Assembly (NCBI RefSeq): GCF_030053775.1
Contig: NZ_CP125669.1
Coordinates: forward strand, 1,545,962 to 1,609,961
DNA length: 64,000 nucleotides
From: Acinetobacter corruptisaponis
Lineage (GTDB): Bacteria > Pseudomonadota > Gammaproteobacteria > Pseudomonadales > Moraxellaceae
Direction: 5' to 3'
A program made the translations under genes and the position numbers. The notes below the pieces were generated by a model. It made no database searches, was not told the origin of the DNA, and worked only from the letters and a program-made list of their open reading frames with translations. This document shows, one piece after another, positions 56,214 through 64,000 of the stretch (its first letter is position 1; each line of letters begins with the position of its first letter).

Positions 56214-56509
56214 AAGTTAACCCTAACCTGAATTTGACTTAAAGATTTCTCTAACTTATTGAAAAAAATGATCTTGGCGGAGTCTTGCCGAGTTCTCAGC
56301 CAATTTCTAGATCAGCCTGCGACTAGCCCTACTTTTCTTTCGGGAAAAGTAGGCAAAACCATTGTCATCCGCAAAACTCGTTGACTGTCATCAGCTAACT
56401 TAATGAATCGCAGAAACAGCATCTTATTAACGGAGTCCTGTCTCGAACAATTGCGGATGACGTTTCCGAGTATCATATTTTCGTCAAACTCACGTTAATA
56501 AATTGATAA
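56214..56509. other. Non-coding spacer with inverted repeats, possible repeat relic
   Basis: About 300 nt without a convincing gene. It holds a hairpin CCTACTTTTC/GAAAAGTAGG (56328-56353) and an 11-bp inverted repeat GTCATCCGCAA (56364-56374) / TTGCGGATGAC (56451-56461). The pieces ggagtcttgccgagttc and ggagtcctgtctcgaac (near 56279 and 56431) are similar. It looks like a decayed repeat element but has no clear ends. Confidence 0.4.
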
Positions 56510-56743
56510 ATGGGCATCACTTCAATTCTCTTGCTGGGTTGCAAGCTAAATGAGGTGATGTCCTTGCTATTTTCATTATCTAAAAAGTTAGGATTTTCAT
56601 CTGAAAGCGTAAAAGTAATTAATATAAGTGATATACAAACAGCGCATAATTCTATATATAAACCCGTGTTTCAAGGCTCAAAAATACTCAGTATGAGTGA
56701 TATACATCAAAATAATAATTCTATAATTTACAAATCCTTATAG
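56510..56743 (+). CDS. Uncertain 77-aa ORF with a 23-residue internal repeat
   Basis: ATG at 56510 without a recognisable ribosome site. The C-terminal half repeats in register every 69 nt: SDIQTAHNSIYKP then SDIHQNNNSIIYK. AGTGATATACA occurs at 56627 and 56696, and ATAATTCTATA at 56646 and 56715. The codon use is very AT-rich, unlike the neighbours. It may be a fragment of a longer lost gene, or just repeats that happen to be open. Confidence 0.3.
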   Translation: MGITSILLLGCKLNEVMSLLFSLSKKLGFSSESVKVINISDIQTAHNSIYKPVFQGSKILSMSDIHQNNNSIIYKSL

Positions 56744-56769
56744 TGCTATTTACCATAAAGGATGATGAC

Positions 56770-58737
56770 ATGAATAGATTTACCCCCCATTTCTTCTCAA
56801 AAACAGTGGTGGCAACACTGATTGCCACTTCACTGTCTGCATGTCATCAGGATAACGATGATGATAGTCCAACTGTTATAGAACCAGTGAAAACCGTACA
56901 AACGCTCAGGGGTGAAATTACACTGGCGAAACCATCCACAGATACCCAGTTTAAGGTGTTCAGTGGAACAACCGAAGTTGCCAACAGTAAAAGCTTTAAT
57001 AACGGCAATTTTTTAGTCGAGACCCTGCCTGTTACAGAACAGCAATTAAAGCAGTTGCGTATCGAAAGCAAGGCCTGTACTGACACATTGGTGGAACTCA
57101 GTTGTGCGATATTATCAACGTCCGTTACACCTAAGCAATTGAATAGCATCATTCAGGTTGATGTTCGTTCTACGCTGGTAGATCGTTTAGTCCAGCAAAA
57201 AAACCTGTCTTTGGCTGATGCGGAAAAACGGGTTTCGTATTATTTAATGCTACCTGAAGAATTAACCTCACAGGACGGCGTTGATCCGAACCTGTTTAAT
57301 GCAGCCCGTTTTGTCTCAGACCATCTCATCGAGGCCAATAAAGCAGGCATTGGCCTTGATGCCCAAATCAATAAAACGGTTGATCAAATCGCGGCTGATG
57401 CCACCTTACAGCACCCATATAAACCGCTACTTGGGCTGAATCCTTTGGTGAAAGGCATTGGTATCGAGTTGGCAAAAGGTGCTGTTGGTGCGATTGGTGG
57501 CGAGCTTATGGGTAAAGCCCTCAGTTTTATGGGACTGGGAAGTGATTTTGAGGCATCGGAACGCCATAATGAAATCATGGCACAATTGGGTCAGGTGAAC
57601 CAGAAATTGGATGTGATGAGTAACCAGATCAACCAGATTCAAAGTGGCGTTCAGGAAACTTTACGACAAATCGAAAAAATTGATGTGAAGCTGGAAAGTG
57701 CCGCCCAACAGCAACGTATTCAGCAATTACTGACCCAAACCACTGCATTATCAGAATATGTGGAACAGGTTAAAATTATTCTGTTTGATTTACAAAATGC
57801 ACATCAATTGCCATCTTCATTACAACCTAATGAACGTAAACGACTGAAAACTGCCATTGAAAACCTGATGACCAAGCGTACCCTCGTCTCTTCCACCCTG
57901 AATGGAACTGTGGGTAATGCGTCGATGATTGAAAACCTGATCAATGTACAATTTCCACAAAGTTCAGATCTCAATAAAACCGTGTTCTTTGGTCCAAAAG
58001 TGATTACCGCCATTCAAAATCATGTTCAATATTATGATGATATCAACACGATGGCATATTATCTCTTTATGGAATATTACAATGCGCTGGATCAGGAAAA
58101 TAATCTCCCTGCACAGGATTGTCCAGATACGCTGTCCTCATCCATGACCTATAAACGTCAGTGTGTTTTATTCCATGAACTGAAAACAGCACGTAATAAC
58201 TATCTGGCACTTGCACCACAGGCTGAATTGCCAGTATCGAGTATGTTTATCAATGTCTATCAAGGCTATCGCAAGGATATTCTGCCTTATGTCATCTATC
58301 CAGTCGGTGACTTTAACTACATTCAATTTAATAATAATACAGGAACCACACAGGCGGTACTCAGCAGATTGACCGAGAACCTCAGCATACCATCCACAAC
58401 TCGTAATGAAATATTGGGTTTAACCAACTGGATGTATATGGAAAATTCGATATGGACTGGGTTATTTGGTAATCCAGCTTATAATAGTAAGGGGATGCTC
58501 AAAGATGTTGCTGTCGCAAACGGTGCACCTGCATCCGCATTTGTCACAGCGACGGGTGATTATGCGGTTTGGGTGAATGATCCAAGTGGTCAAACTCGCT
58601 GGTCACGTCGTTTAACCACGACCAATGCAGTAGAAAATAACTTTAATAACGCCAAGTTTATGGTTTTAGGGCAGCTTAAAAATATCAATGAGGTGGAAAA
58701 ATACATGGGTAAAGTGATTGCCAATCGCTTTAAATAA
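56770..58737 (+). CDS. Large lipoprotein with hydrophobic segment and coiled coil, function unknown
   Basis: A 655-aa lipoprotein: signal peptide MNRFTPHFFSKTVVATLIAT with lipobox LSAC (acylated C25) and His at +2, so probably outer-membrane directed. The early part is a beta-rich region (LRGEITLAKPSTDTQFKVFSG). A glycine-rich hydrophobic stretch near 228-255 (GIGIELAKGAVGAIGGELMG...) is followed by a coiled coil (QLGQVNQKLDVMSNQINQIQ...) to about 330, then a long helical and Tyr-rich region. This layout recalls alpha-helical pore formers, but no family is recognised. ATG at 56770 has AAGGA 9 nt upstream. Confidence 0.75.
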   Translation: MNRFTPHFFSKTVVATLIATSLSACHQDNDDDSPTVIEPVKTVQTLRGEITLAKPSTDTQFKVFSGTTEVANSKSFNNGNFLVETLPVTEQQLKQLRIESKACTDTLVELSCAILSTSVTPKQLNSIIQVDVRSTLVDRLVQQKNLSLADAEKRVSYYLMLPEELTSQDGVDPNLFNAARFVSDHLIEANKAGIGLDAQINKTVDQIAADATLQHPYKPLLGLNPLVKGIGIELAKGAVGAIGGELMGKALSFMGLGSDFEASERHNEIMAQLGQVNQKLDVMSNQINQIQSGVQETLRQIEKIDVKLESAAQQQRIQQLLTQTTALSEYVEQVKIILFDLQNAHQLPSSLQPNERKRLKTAIENLMTKRTLVSSTLNGTVGNASMIENLINVQFPQSSDLNKTVFFGPKVITAIQNHVQYYDDINTMAYYLFMEYYNALDQENNLPAQDCPDTLSSSMTYKRQCVLFHELKTARNNYLALAPQAELPVSSMFINVYQGYRKDILPYVIYPVGDFNYIQFNNNTGTTQAVLSRLTENLSIPSTTRNEILGLTNWMYMENSIWTGLFGNPAYNSKGMLKDVAVANGAPASAFVTATGDYAVWVNDPSGQTRWSRRLTTTNAVENNFNNAKFMVLGQLKNINEVEKYMGKVIANRFK

Positions 58738-58789
58738 TGTGAACCAACCTTTAAAAACAATAAACTGTTTTAGAGACTCCAGTAGAATG

Positions 58790-58826
58790 ACCGTAATATG
58801 ATGATTGAATCTTATTGCGGTTTTTT
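58790..58826 (+). terminator. Intrinsic terminator after the lipoprotein gene
   Basis: Stem ACCGTAATA / TATTGCGGT (one G-T pair) with a 14-nt loop, then TTTTTT. Confidence 0.65.
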
Positions 58827-58853
58827 ATTGAATCTTTTATGGCGTGTATCGCT

Positions 58854-58944
58854 ATCACTCAAATAAGTGATTTTAACTATAAATATAGGCCTCTGATCAT
58901 AAAAGTATCGTATATAAAACATATGAATCACTTATTTAAGTGAT
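58854..58944. promoter_or_regulatory. Twin palindromic operator-like sites before the two-component genes
   Basis: ATCACT-CAAATA-AGTGAT at 58854-58871 and ATCACTTATTTAAGTGAT, a perfect 18-bp palindrome, at 58927-58944. Both share the ATCACT..AGTGAT half-sites at 6-bp spacing, and their centres are 73 bp apart, close to seven helical turns. The region is AT-rich and lies 64 nt before the response-regulator ATG. The binding protein is unknown; a response regulator controlling itself is possible. Confidence 0.55.
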
Positions 58945-59007
58945 GGTCAATTTATATGGCTGTTCTCTATACTACAGCATAGATTGAAAATCATAGAACA
59001 GAAGACA

Positions 59008-59679
59008 ATGTCGCATTTAGAACTGATTTTACCAACACCTGTATTGGTGCTTGAAGATGATCCTGTTATGCAGCGCAGATTGTCCTACTTGCTATTGTCT
59101 GTTGGTTATTCACTGGATAGCGTCTTTTTTAGTACCACCATTGCAGATGCCAAAGTGTTGTTTGGACAGCATGAGATTGGTTTTTGTATTGTTGATTTAG
59201 GCTTGCCTGATGGACATGGTCGGGAACTGATTCAACATGTACGTTGTCATGATACTGAGATTCCCATTCTTGTCATTTCTGCATGGAATACGCAATCTGA
59301 TATTTTGTCGGCAATTCAGGCAGGTGCAACAGGTTATCTGCTTAAGGAACGTGATGATTTTGAACTGACCCTATTATTACGCAGTATCTTCAAGGGTGGT
59401 TCACCGATTGACCCGTTTGTTGCACAACAGATTTTATCGCAGATCAAGTTGACACCATCAGACCAAGATCCCTTGTCAGAACAGGAACTGTTACTCTCTA
59501 GCCGAGAGCTGGAAATTCTGGAATGGGTGGCAAAGGGACTGACCAATAAAGCCATTGCCAAGCAGATTAACTTGTCTCCTCATACCGTAAATTCCCACAT
59601 TCAACATATTTATCGGAAACTTGCCGTATGTACCCGAACCGAGGCAATAGATACCGCTCGCTCTTTAAGGCTACTTTAG
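59008..59679 (+). CDS. NarL/LuxR-type response regulator
   Basis: A 223-aa two-domain regulator. Receiver domain: acidic patch LEDDPV, phosphoacceptor D63 (CIVDLGLPDGHG) and Lys in LLKERDD. The C-terminal LuxR HTH is LLSSRELEILEWVAKGLTNKAIAKQI...VNSHIQHIYRKL. The frame start at 58984 would be TTG, so the ATG at 59008 is used. Its end overlaps the start of the kinase gene by 52 nt. The target genes are not known. Confidence 0.9.
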   Translation: MSHLELILPTPVLVLEDDPVMQRRLSYLLLSVGYSLDSVFFSTTIADAKVLFGQHEIGFCIVDLGLPDGHGRELIQHVRCHDTEIPILVISAWNTQSDILSAIQAGATGYLLKERDDFELTLLLRSIFKGGSPIDPFVAQQILSQIKLTPSDQDPLSEQELLLSSRELEILEWVAKGLTNKAIAKQINLSPHTVNSHIQHIYRKLAVCTRTEAIDTARSLRLL

Positions 59680-61523
59680 CGTTTTGCTGTGTTGTCATTA
59701 TCCTGTTCAGTGGTTTAACTGTTAGCTCTTATGCTGCAACAGACTGTACTGCCGAAATTCGACATATTCAGGTTGTCCAAGCCACAAGTGAACCCTCGCA
59801 AGTTCCACAAAAAGGCTGGCAAAAAGTTCAGTTACCTGACCATTGGCAGAAACGCTGGAAAAATTATGATGGTCATGTCTGGTACAGAATCAGTTGGGAT
59901 TATCTTTGTCCAACCCATCAGCGCAGCTCTATTGGCTTAGCTGTTCATTCCATCAATATGGCAGGGCAAGTTTATCTGAACCAGCAACTCATCTGGCAAG
60001 ACCAATCCCTGCAAGAACCCCTGTCCCGTAGCTGGAATATGCCCCGTTACTGGGTCTTTCCTGCCACCGCTTTACATCAAGGACAGAATACAATTTTAAT
60101 TCGGGTGACAGGTATCGCAGCACAGTCACCTGGCTTGGGGAAAATTTATCTAGGGCAACCTGACTTGGCTTTCCAGCACTATCAACAGCAATGGTGGTAT
60201 CAACGCTTTTCTCATTTGGTTCGGCTGATTTGCTCGATTACACTGGGTATTTTATGCTTTTCCATCTGGATATTACGGCGGCAGGAAACAGCGTTTGGCT
60301 GGTTTGCCCTTGCCTGTGCGTTTTGGTCAATCTTTACCTATTACCTACTCAGTACTGATCCTGCTCCCTTTATCCACACCTTTGATGTGGCTCGGGCAAA
60401 CATCATATTTTTGCTGTGCTATGTGGTGTGCTTTATTATTTACACATGGCGTTTTTCAGGTAAGACCTACCCTAAACTTGAAAAGTTTATCTGGCTCAGT
60501 GTGGTTATTTTTGCTGTGTTGGTTTTGACCTTGCCAGTCCAGCAACAGGATTGGATATTAAAAATTGTCCTGATCTACACCATATTGGGTTTTATCCTAA
60601 ACTGCCTAATTTATCCTTATATTGTTTATCACTCCAAACAAATCGAGCAATATTTACTCGCATTATGCTTGGTCCTATATTTACTACTTGGGTTATATAA
60701 TCTAATTTTATTCTTAAAACACAGTGAAATAAATTATTTTACCATCATTTATACCACACCCGTTACCGTCATCTTTATTTCCATTACACTGGCCATGCGT
60801 CTAGTGCGCAATATGAAGCTGATTGAAGCATTCAATGAAACACTTGAACAAAAAGTCATAACAGTCAAGGCTGAACTCAATGATTCCCTCAATACCCAGC
60901 ATCAGCTTGAATTGACCAATATCAAACTACAGGAACGAATCAATCTTGCTCATGATCTGCATGACAGCTTGGGAGGCGCATTGGTGCGTTCCATCGCAAT
61001 GATTGATCAAAGCCACAGCAACCTCAGCAATCAACAATTTGTATCTATTTTAAAATTATTACGTGATGATTTAAGGCAGGTGATTGATCATGGTTCAAGT
61101 AATGGGGTTAAGGTTCCTGAATCCCCTGTTTTATGGGGTGCGCCCATACGCCATCGTTTTGATCAGTTATTTGAGGAATTAGACATTCATTCTGAATGGT
61201 ATTTTCCTGAACAGTGGGAATTCCAGCCCACGCCATTAGAATGTTTAACTCTTTTAAGAATTGCCGAAGAGGCGCTCACCAATATTATTAAGCATAGTCA
61301 GGCAAAAAATGTAGCCATCAAATTATACTTTTCGGGACAGCAACTGATTCTAAAAATTGAGGATGATGGAATTGGCTTTGATGTTGATGCAGTTAAACAG
61401 TCAGGAATAAGTATTGGTATGCAGAGTATGCACATGAGAATGGAACAGTTGAATGGTCAATTTAGTATCCACTCTCAATCAGGATACACCTGTTTATCTG
61501 CCTGTGTGAGCAGGATTATTTAA
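59628..61523 (+). CDS. Membrane histidine kinase with periplasmic jelly-roll-like sensor (HisKA_3 type)
   Basis: A 631-aa sensor kinase paired with the preceding regulator. N-terminal TM/signal segment (about 13-37), a periplasmic beta domain (DGHVWYRISWDY...INMAGQVYLNQQLIW, like 7TMR-DISM extracellular modules), a run of about seven TM segments (about 195-400), then HisKA_3 with the phospho-His H445 (HDLHDSLGG), the ATPase N-box EEALTNIIKHSQA and G-box EDDGIGFD. The start at 59628 lies inside the regulator gene, which implies translational coupling. Confidence 0.88.
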   Translation: MYPNRGNRYRSLFKATLAFCCVVIILFSGLTVSSYAATDCTAEIRHIQVVQATSEPSQVPQKGWQKVQLPDHWQKRWKNYDGHVWYRISWDYLCPTHQRSSIGLAVHSINMAGQVYLNQQLIWQDQSLQEPLSRSWNMPRYWVFPATALHQGQNTILIRVTGIAAQSPGLGKIYLGQPDLAFQHYQQQWWYQRFSHLVRLICSITLGILCFSIWILRRQETAFGWFALACAFWSIFTYYLLSTDPAPFIHTFDVARANIIFLLCYVVCFIIYTWRFSGKTYPKLEKFIWLSVVIFAVLVLTLPVQQQDWILKIVLIYTILGFILNCLIYPYIVYHSKQIEQYLLALCLVLYLLLGLYNLILFLKHSEINYFTIIYTTPVTVIFISITLAMRLVRNMKLIEAFNETLEQKVITVKAELNDSLNTQHQLELTNIKLQERINLAHDLHDSLGGALVRSIAMIDQSHSNLSNQQFVSILKLLRDDLRQVIDHGSSNGVKVPESPVLWGAPIRHRFDQLFEELDIHSEWYFPEQWEFQPTPLECLTLLRIAEEALTNIIKHSQAKNVAIKLYFSGQQLILKIEDDGIGFDVDAVKQSGISIGMQSMHMRMEQLNGQFSIHSQSGYTCLSACVSRII

Positions 61524-61563
61524 AGAGAAGAAACATAGCTTTATATTTCTTCCCCAATCAGGC

Positions 61564-61959
61564 TTACTGTGCAGGTGTTGCACTGGCAGTTTGCGCTGCC
61601 ATATCTGCCGCCTGAACAGCCGCCTCACCAATCAGGGCAATCTTGGCTTTTTCCTGACTCTTGGCAGACAAAGCAGGATTTGATGCCACGATACGGTTGA
61701 TATTGGCAGAGTTTGCAGGCGCAATCGCCGCAGTCTGTAAAACGATTGGACGATTGCCTGTATCACCCAAGGTATAACGAATTCCTGTGCGCGGGCTGAT
61801 AATGGTGGTGACATCACGCTTTACCTGTGCCTCTGCTGTGGTGTTGCCCTGTGCAGCAAGTACCTTGTCCACAGTGGTTGTTTGTGGTGCGTCTTCCGCA
61901 ACTGCAAAACCAGAGACTGCCGCACTTGCCAAAATCAAAAGTTGTAATGTTTTTTTCAT
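61564..61959 (-). CDS. Exported hypothetical protein, 131 aa
   Basis: Signal peptide MKKTLQLLILASAAVSGFAVAED with an A-x-A-type cleavage site. The mature part is Ala/Thr-rich and low-complexity at the end (AAVQAADMAAQTASATPAQ). ATG at 61959 has GGGAAAG 4 nt upstream; the 8-residue extension is not supported. The family is unknown and the gene is convergent with the kinase gene. Confidence 0.7.
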   Translation of the reverse strand: MKKTLQLLILASAAVSGFAVAEDAPQTTTVDKVLAAQGNTTAEAQVKRDVTTIISPRTGIRYTLGDTGNRPIVLQTAAIAPANSANINRIVASNPALSAKSQEKAKIALIGEAAVQAADMAAQTASATPAQ

Positions 61960-62052
61960 TGCTTTCCCGCTTTTAATACACATTCAATCAAGAATAATAA
62001 TCCCAATAATCTAACTATAAAGCCAGCTGTGACTCAAGTTACTTCTCGTAAA

Positions 62053-62078
62053 AAAAGCAGGACTTAAGTCCTGCTTTT
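62053..62078. terminator. Intrinsic terminator after secA
   Basis: Perfect stem AAAAGCAGGAC / GTCCTGCTTTT with a TTAA loop and A/T tracts on both sides, 26 nt past the secA stop. Confidence 0.85.
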
Positions 62079-62104
62079 CATCACAGCTGAAAATCAGCCT
62101 AAAA

Positions 62105-64000
62105 CTAGATTTTACCGTGACATTGCTTATATTTTAAGCCAGAACCACATGGACATGGTGCGTTACGGCTTTCTGGAACTGCGAACTGGGCATTTGCCAA
62201 TGAACGGTCTGGTTCTTCAGAAATGGTCACTTCACCTGTTAAGCCATCAACATCATCATGTTCAAAAGAAAGACGCATTGATTCGGCCTGACGCTGCTGT
62301 TGAGCCTCTAACTCAGCCAGTTCTTCAGCAGTTGGAACATGGACACGGGATAAATCCGTCACCACGTCAGACTTGATAATACCCAGCATGTTCACAAACA
62401 GGTTAAATGCCTCTTTCTTGTATTCCTGCTCAGGATTTTTCTGGGCATAGCCACGTAAATGGATACCCTGACGCAAGTAGTCCATCGCTGCCAAGTGGTC
62501 TTTCCAGTGACGATCCAGTGAGTTCAACATAAAGTGACGCTCAAGCATCGCTGCCGACTCATCACCCATCTGTTCACGACGCTGACGATAACGCTTAATT
62601 ACCTCATCAGAGATACGCTCAATCAACCCCTCTTCATCCAGACGACGGTCTTGATCCAGCCATTGCTGTACAGGAAGCTCAATGCCCAAATCGGTACGCA
62701 GGGCATTTTCCAAGCCAGCAATGTCCCACTGGTCATGAATCGACTCTGGTGGAATAAAGTTCGCAATCAGGCCTTTCACCACTTCATGGTGCATTTCCTC
62801 AATGTAGGCCTGTAGTGTGCTTTCCGCCAGAACCTCATCACGCTGGGAATAAATAATCTTACGCTGCTCGTTATTGACATCATCATACTTCAACAGGTTC
62901 TTACGAATATCGAAGTTGCGTGCCTCAACCTTGCGCTGTGCATTTTCAATTGAACGGCTCACCATCTTGTGCTCAATGGCTTCATTTTCCTGCAAGCCCA
63001 TTGCACGCATCATGGCAACCACACGATCACCCGCGAAGATACGCATCAAGTCATCTTCAAGCGATAAATAGAAACGAGATACACCTGGGTCACCTTGACG
63101 ACCTGCACGGCCACGTAACTGGTTATCAATACGACGTGATTCGTGACGTTCAGAACCAATGATATGCAAACCACCCGAACTTAAAACATCCTCGTGATCT
63201 TTTTCCCATTGTGCTTGTAAGCGGGCTTCATCTTCAGGCGTTGAATTTTCAATTTTGGCAAGCTTGGCTTTCCAGTTACCACCCAGCAAAATATCTGTAC
63301 CACGACCCGCCATGTTGGTCGCAATCGTCACCGCATTTGGACTACCCGCTTGCGCAATAATATCCGCTTCACGTTCGTGCTGTTTTGCGTTCAAGACTTC
63401 GTGATGAATACCTGCTTGTAGCAACTTAGAAGACAAGATTTCACTTGCTTCAATAGTTGCAGTACCAATCAAGATCGGTGCAACACCCTGCTGACGAATA
63501 TTGGTAATTTCTTCAATAATCGCGGTGTATTTACCATTACGGTTTAAATAAATTAAATCGTTATGATCCTTACGAACCATTGGACGGTGCGTTGGAATAA
63601 TGACAACATCTAGGCCATAAATTTCTTTCATTTCCGCAGCTTCAGTATCGGCAGTACCTGTCATACCTGAAAGCTTTTTATATAGACGGAAATAATTCTG
63701 GAAAGTTGTGGTTGCAAGCGTTTGGTTCTCAGGCTGGATTTCCATGTTCTCTTTGGCTTCAACCGCCTGATGCAGACCTTCCGACCAACGACGGCCAGGC
63801 ATGGTACGACCCGTGCTCTCATCCACAATGATGACTTCTTCTTTTTGTGACTGTGGATTAATACCAATGATGTAATGCACGTTCTTTTGATAGAGGTAAT
63901 GTGCACGGATTGCGGCAGTCACATGGTGAACCAGATTCAGGTTTGCTGCTGAATACAGGCTTTCACCTTCAGCCAGCAGCCCCATGCGAATCAGTTCCTG
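62105..64000 (-). CDS. secA: SecA preprotein translocase ATPase, C-terminal part (5' end outside window)
   Basis: At least 631 residues of SecA, the motor that pushes secreted proteins through SecYEG. The frame is open through the window edge, so about 270-280 N-terminal residues, including Walker A, lie beyond it. Seen: YIIG and [85 protein letters not shown], the helical scaffold and wing domains, and the C-terminal zinc/SecB-binding motif [13 protein letters not shown]. No truncation is seen at the 3' end. Confidence 0.97.
   Translation of the reverse strand, partial: QELIRMGLLAEGESLYSAANLNLVHHVTAAIRAHYLYQKNVHYIIGINPQSQKEEVIIVDESTGRTMPGRRWSEGLHQAVEAKENMEIQPENQTLATTTFQNYFRLYKKLSGMTGTADTEAAEMKEIYGLDVVIIPTHRPMVRKDHNDLIYLNRNGKYTAIIEEITNIRQQGVAPILIGTATIEASEILSSKLLQAGIHHEVLNAKQHEREADIIAQAGSPNAVTIATNMAGRGTDILLGGNWKAKLAKIENSTPEDEARLQAQWEKDHEDVLSSGGLHIIGSERHESRRIDNQLRGRAGRQGDPGVSRFYLSLEDDLMRIFAGDRVVAMMRAMGLQENEAIEHKMVSRSIENAQRKVEARNFDIRKNLLKYDDVNNEQRKIIYSQRDEVLAESTLQAYIEEMHHEVVKGLIANFIPPESIHDQWDIAGLENALRTDLGIELPVQQWLDQDRRLDEEGLIERISDEVIKRYRQRREQMGDESAAMLERHFMLNSLDRHWKDHLAAMDYLRQGIHLRGYAQKNPEQEYKKEAFNLFVNMLGIIKSDVVTDLSRVHVPTAEELAELEAQQQRQAESMRLSFEHDDVDGLTGEVTISEEPDRSLANAQFAVPESRNAPCPCGSGLKYKQCHGKI

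Noticed and set aside
56214..56509. tRNA or other structured RNA gene in the spacer before the lipoprotein
   Set aside because: Inverted repeats do not form a cloverleaf, and no T-loop or acceptor pattern is visible.
1..64000. CRISPR arrays, prophage genes, integrons or plasmid origins
   Set aside because: No regularly spaced repeats, phage structural genes, integrase, attC-like sites or replication genes were found in the window.

Overview
The window is a moderately AT-rich gammaproteobacterial chromosome segment, and everything in it is consistent with Acinetobacter (Moraxellaceae). The pointers are a pilG-H-I-J-chpA pilus chemosensory cluster, OmpA proteins of the AlnA/Omp38 kind, a membrane PQQ glucose dehydrogenase next to an OprB porin, an LpxO-like hydroxylase, and the general gene style. 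The genus is an inference from gene content; no rRNA or tRNA gene was seen. I found no prophage, CRISPR array, plasmid genes or transposase. The segment reads as mostly core genome with a few accessory patches.

Layout. 1-8812 (minus) holds the type IV pilus chemosensory operon pilG-pilH-pilI-pilJ-chpA plus the start of one more gene. 9.1-14 kb has a coiled-coil exported protein, proS and a run of small minus-strand genes (YegP-like, YjdM, DUF488, SRPBCC). 14-21.9 kb carries ygfZ, a DsbC-like protein, a Sel1-repeat protein, a TonB receptor, mutM, a parvulin, a GGCT-like protein, an unknown protein and mscL. 22-29.7 kb has typA, a xanthine/urate-type permease, rsmC, an amino acid permease and rtcB. 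rtcB is preceded by an attenuator-like leader and followed by a tiny basic protein. 29.7-32.5 kb is a tandem pair of ompA paralogues. 32.7-37.7 kb has a FimT-like pseudopilin, a thiolase, a VOC protein, an SMR pump and a sulfite reductase pair (cysI plus a DUF934 protein). 37.8-41.7 kb has gcd and oprB, then a 282-bp MITE-like element. 42-49 kb is lipid/CoA metabolism: a CaiB-type racemase, a divergent AraC regulator, and a thiolase plus FadB-like pair. 49-56.2 kb has small membrane proteins around a patatin phospholipase, a GNAT acetyltransferase, a METTL25-like methyltransferase, a hemolysin III protein, an MHS transporter and lpxO. 56.2-61.5 kb looks the most accessory: a repeat-like spacer, a large unknown lipoprotein, and a LuxR response regulator/histidine kinase pair behind two palindromes. 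The window ends inside secA.

How genes work together. PilG/H/I/J/ChpA form one signalling pathway controlling pilus extension and retraction; the FimT-like pseudopilin belongs to the same machinery. gcd and oprB pair sugar entry with periplasmic sugar oxidation. The thiolases, FadB-like protein and CaiB racemase serve acyl-CoA turnover. The RR/HK pair overlap by 52 nt and are probably coexpressed.

Most worth a second look: the rtcB leader (promoter, AGGAGG Shine-Dalgarno, 9-codon ORF, and three mutually competing RNA pairings ending in an intrinsic terminator); twin palindromes 73 bp apart before the two-component genes; the unknown lipoprotein with a glycine-rich hydrophobic segment followed by a coiled coil; the MITE-like repeat; and several long perfect hairpins without U-tracts at gene boundaries.
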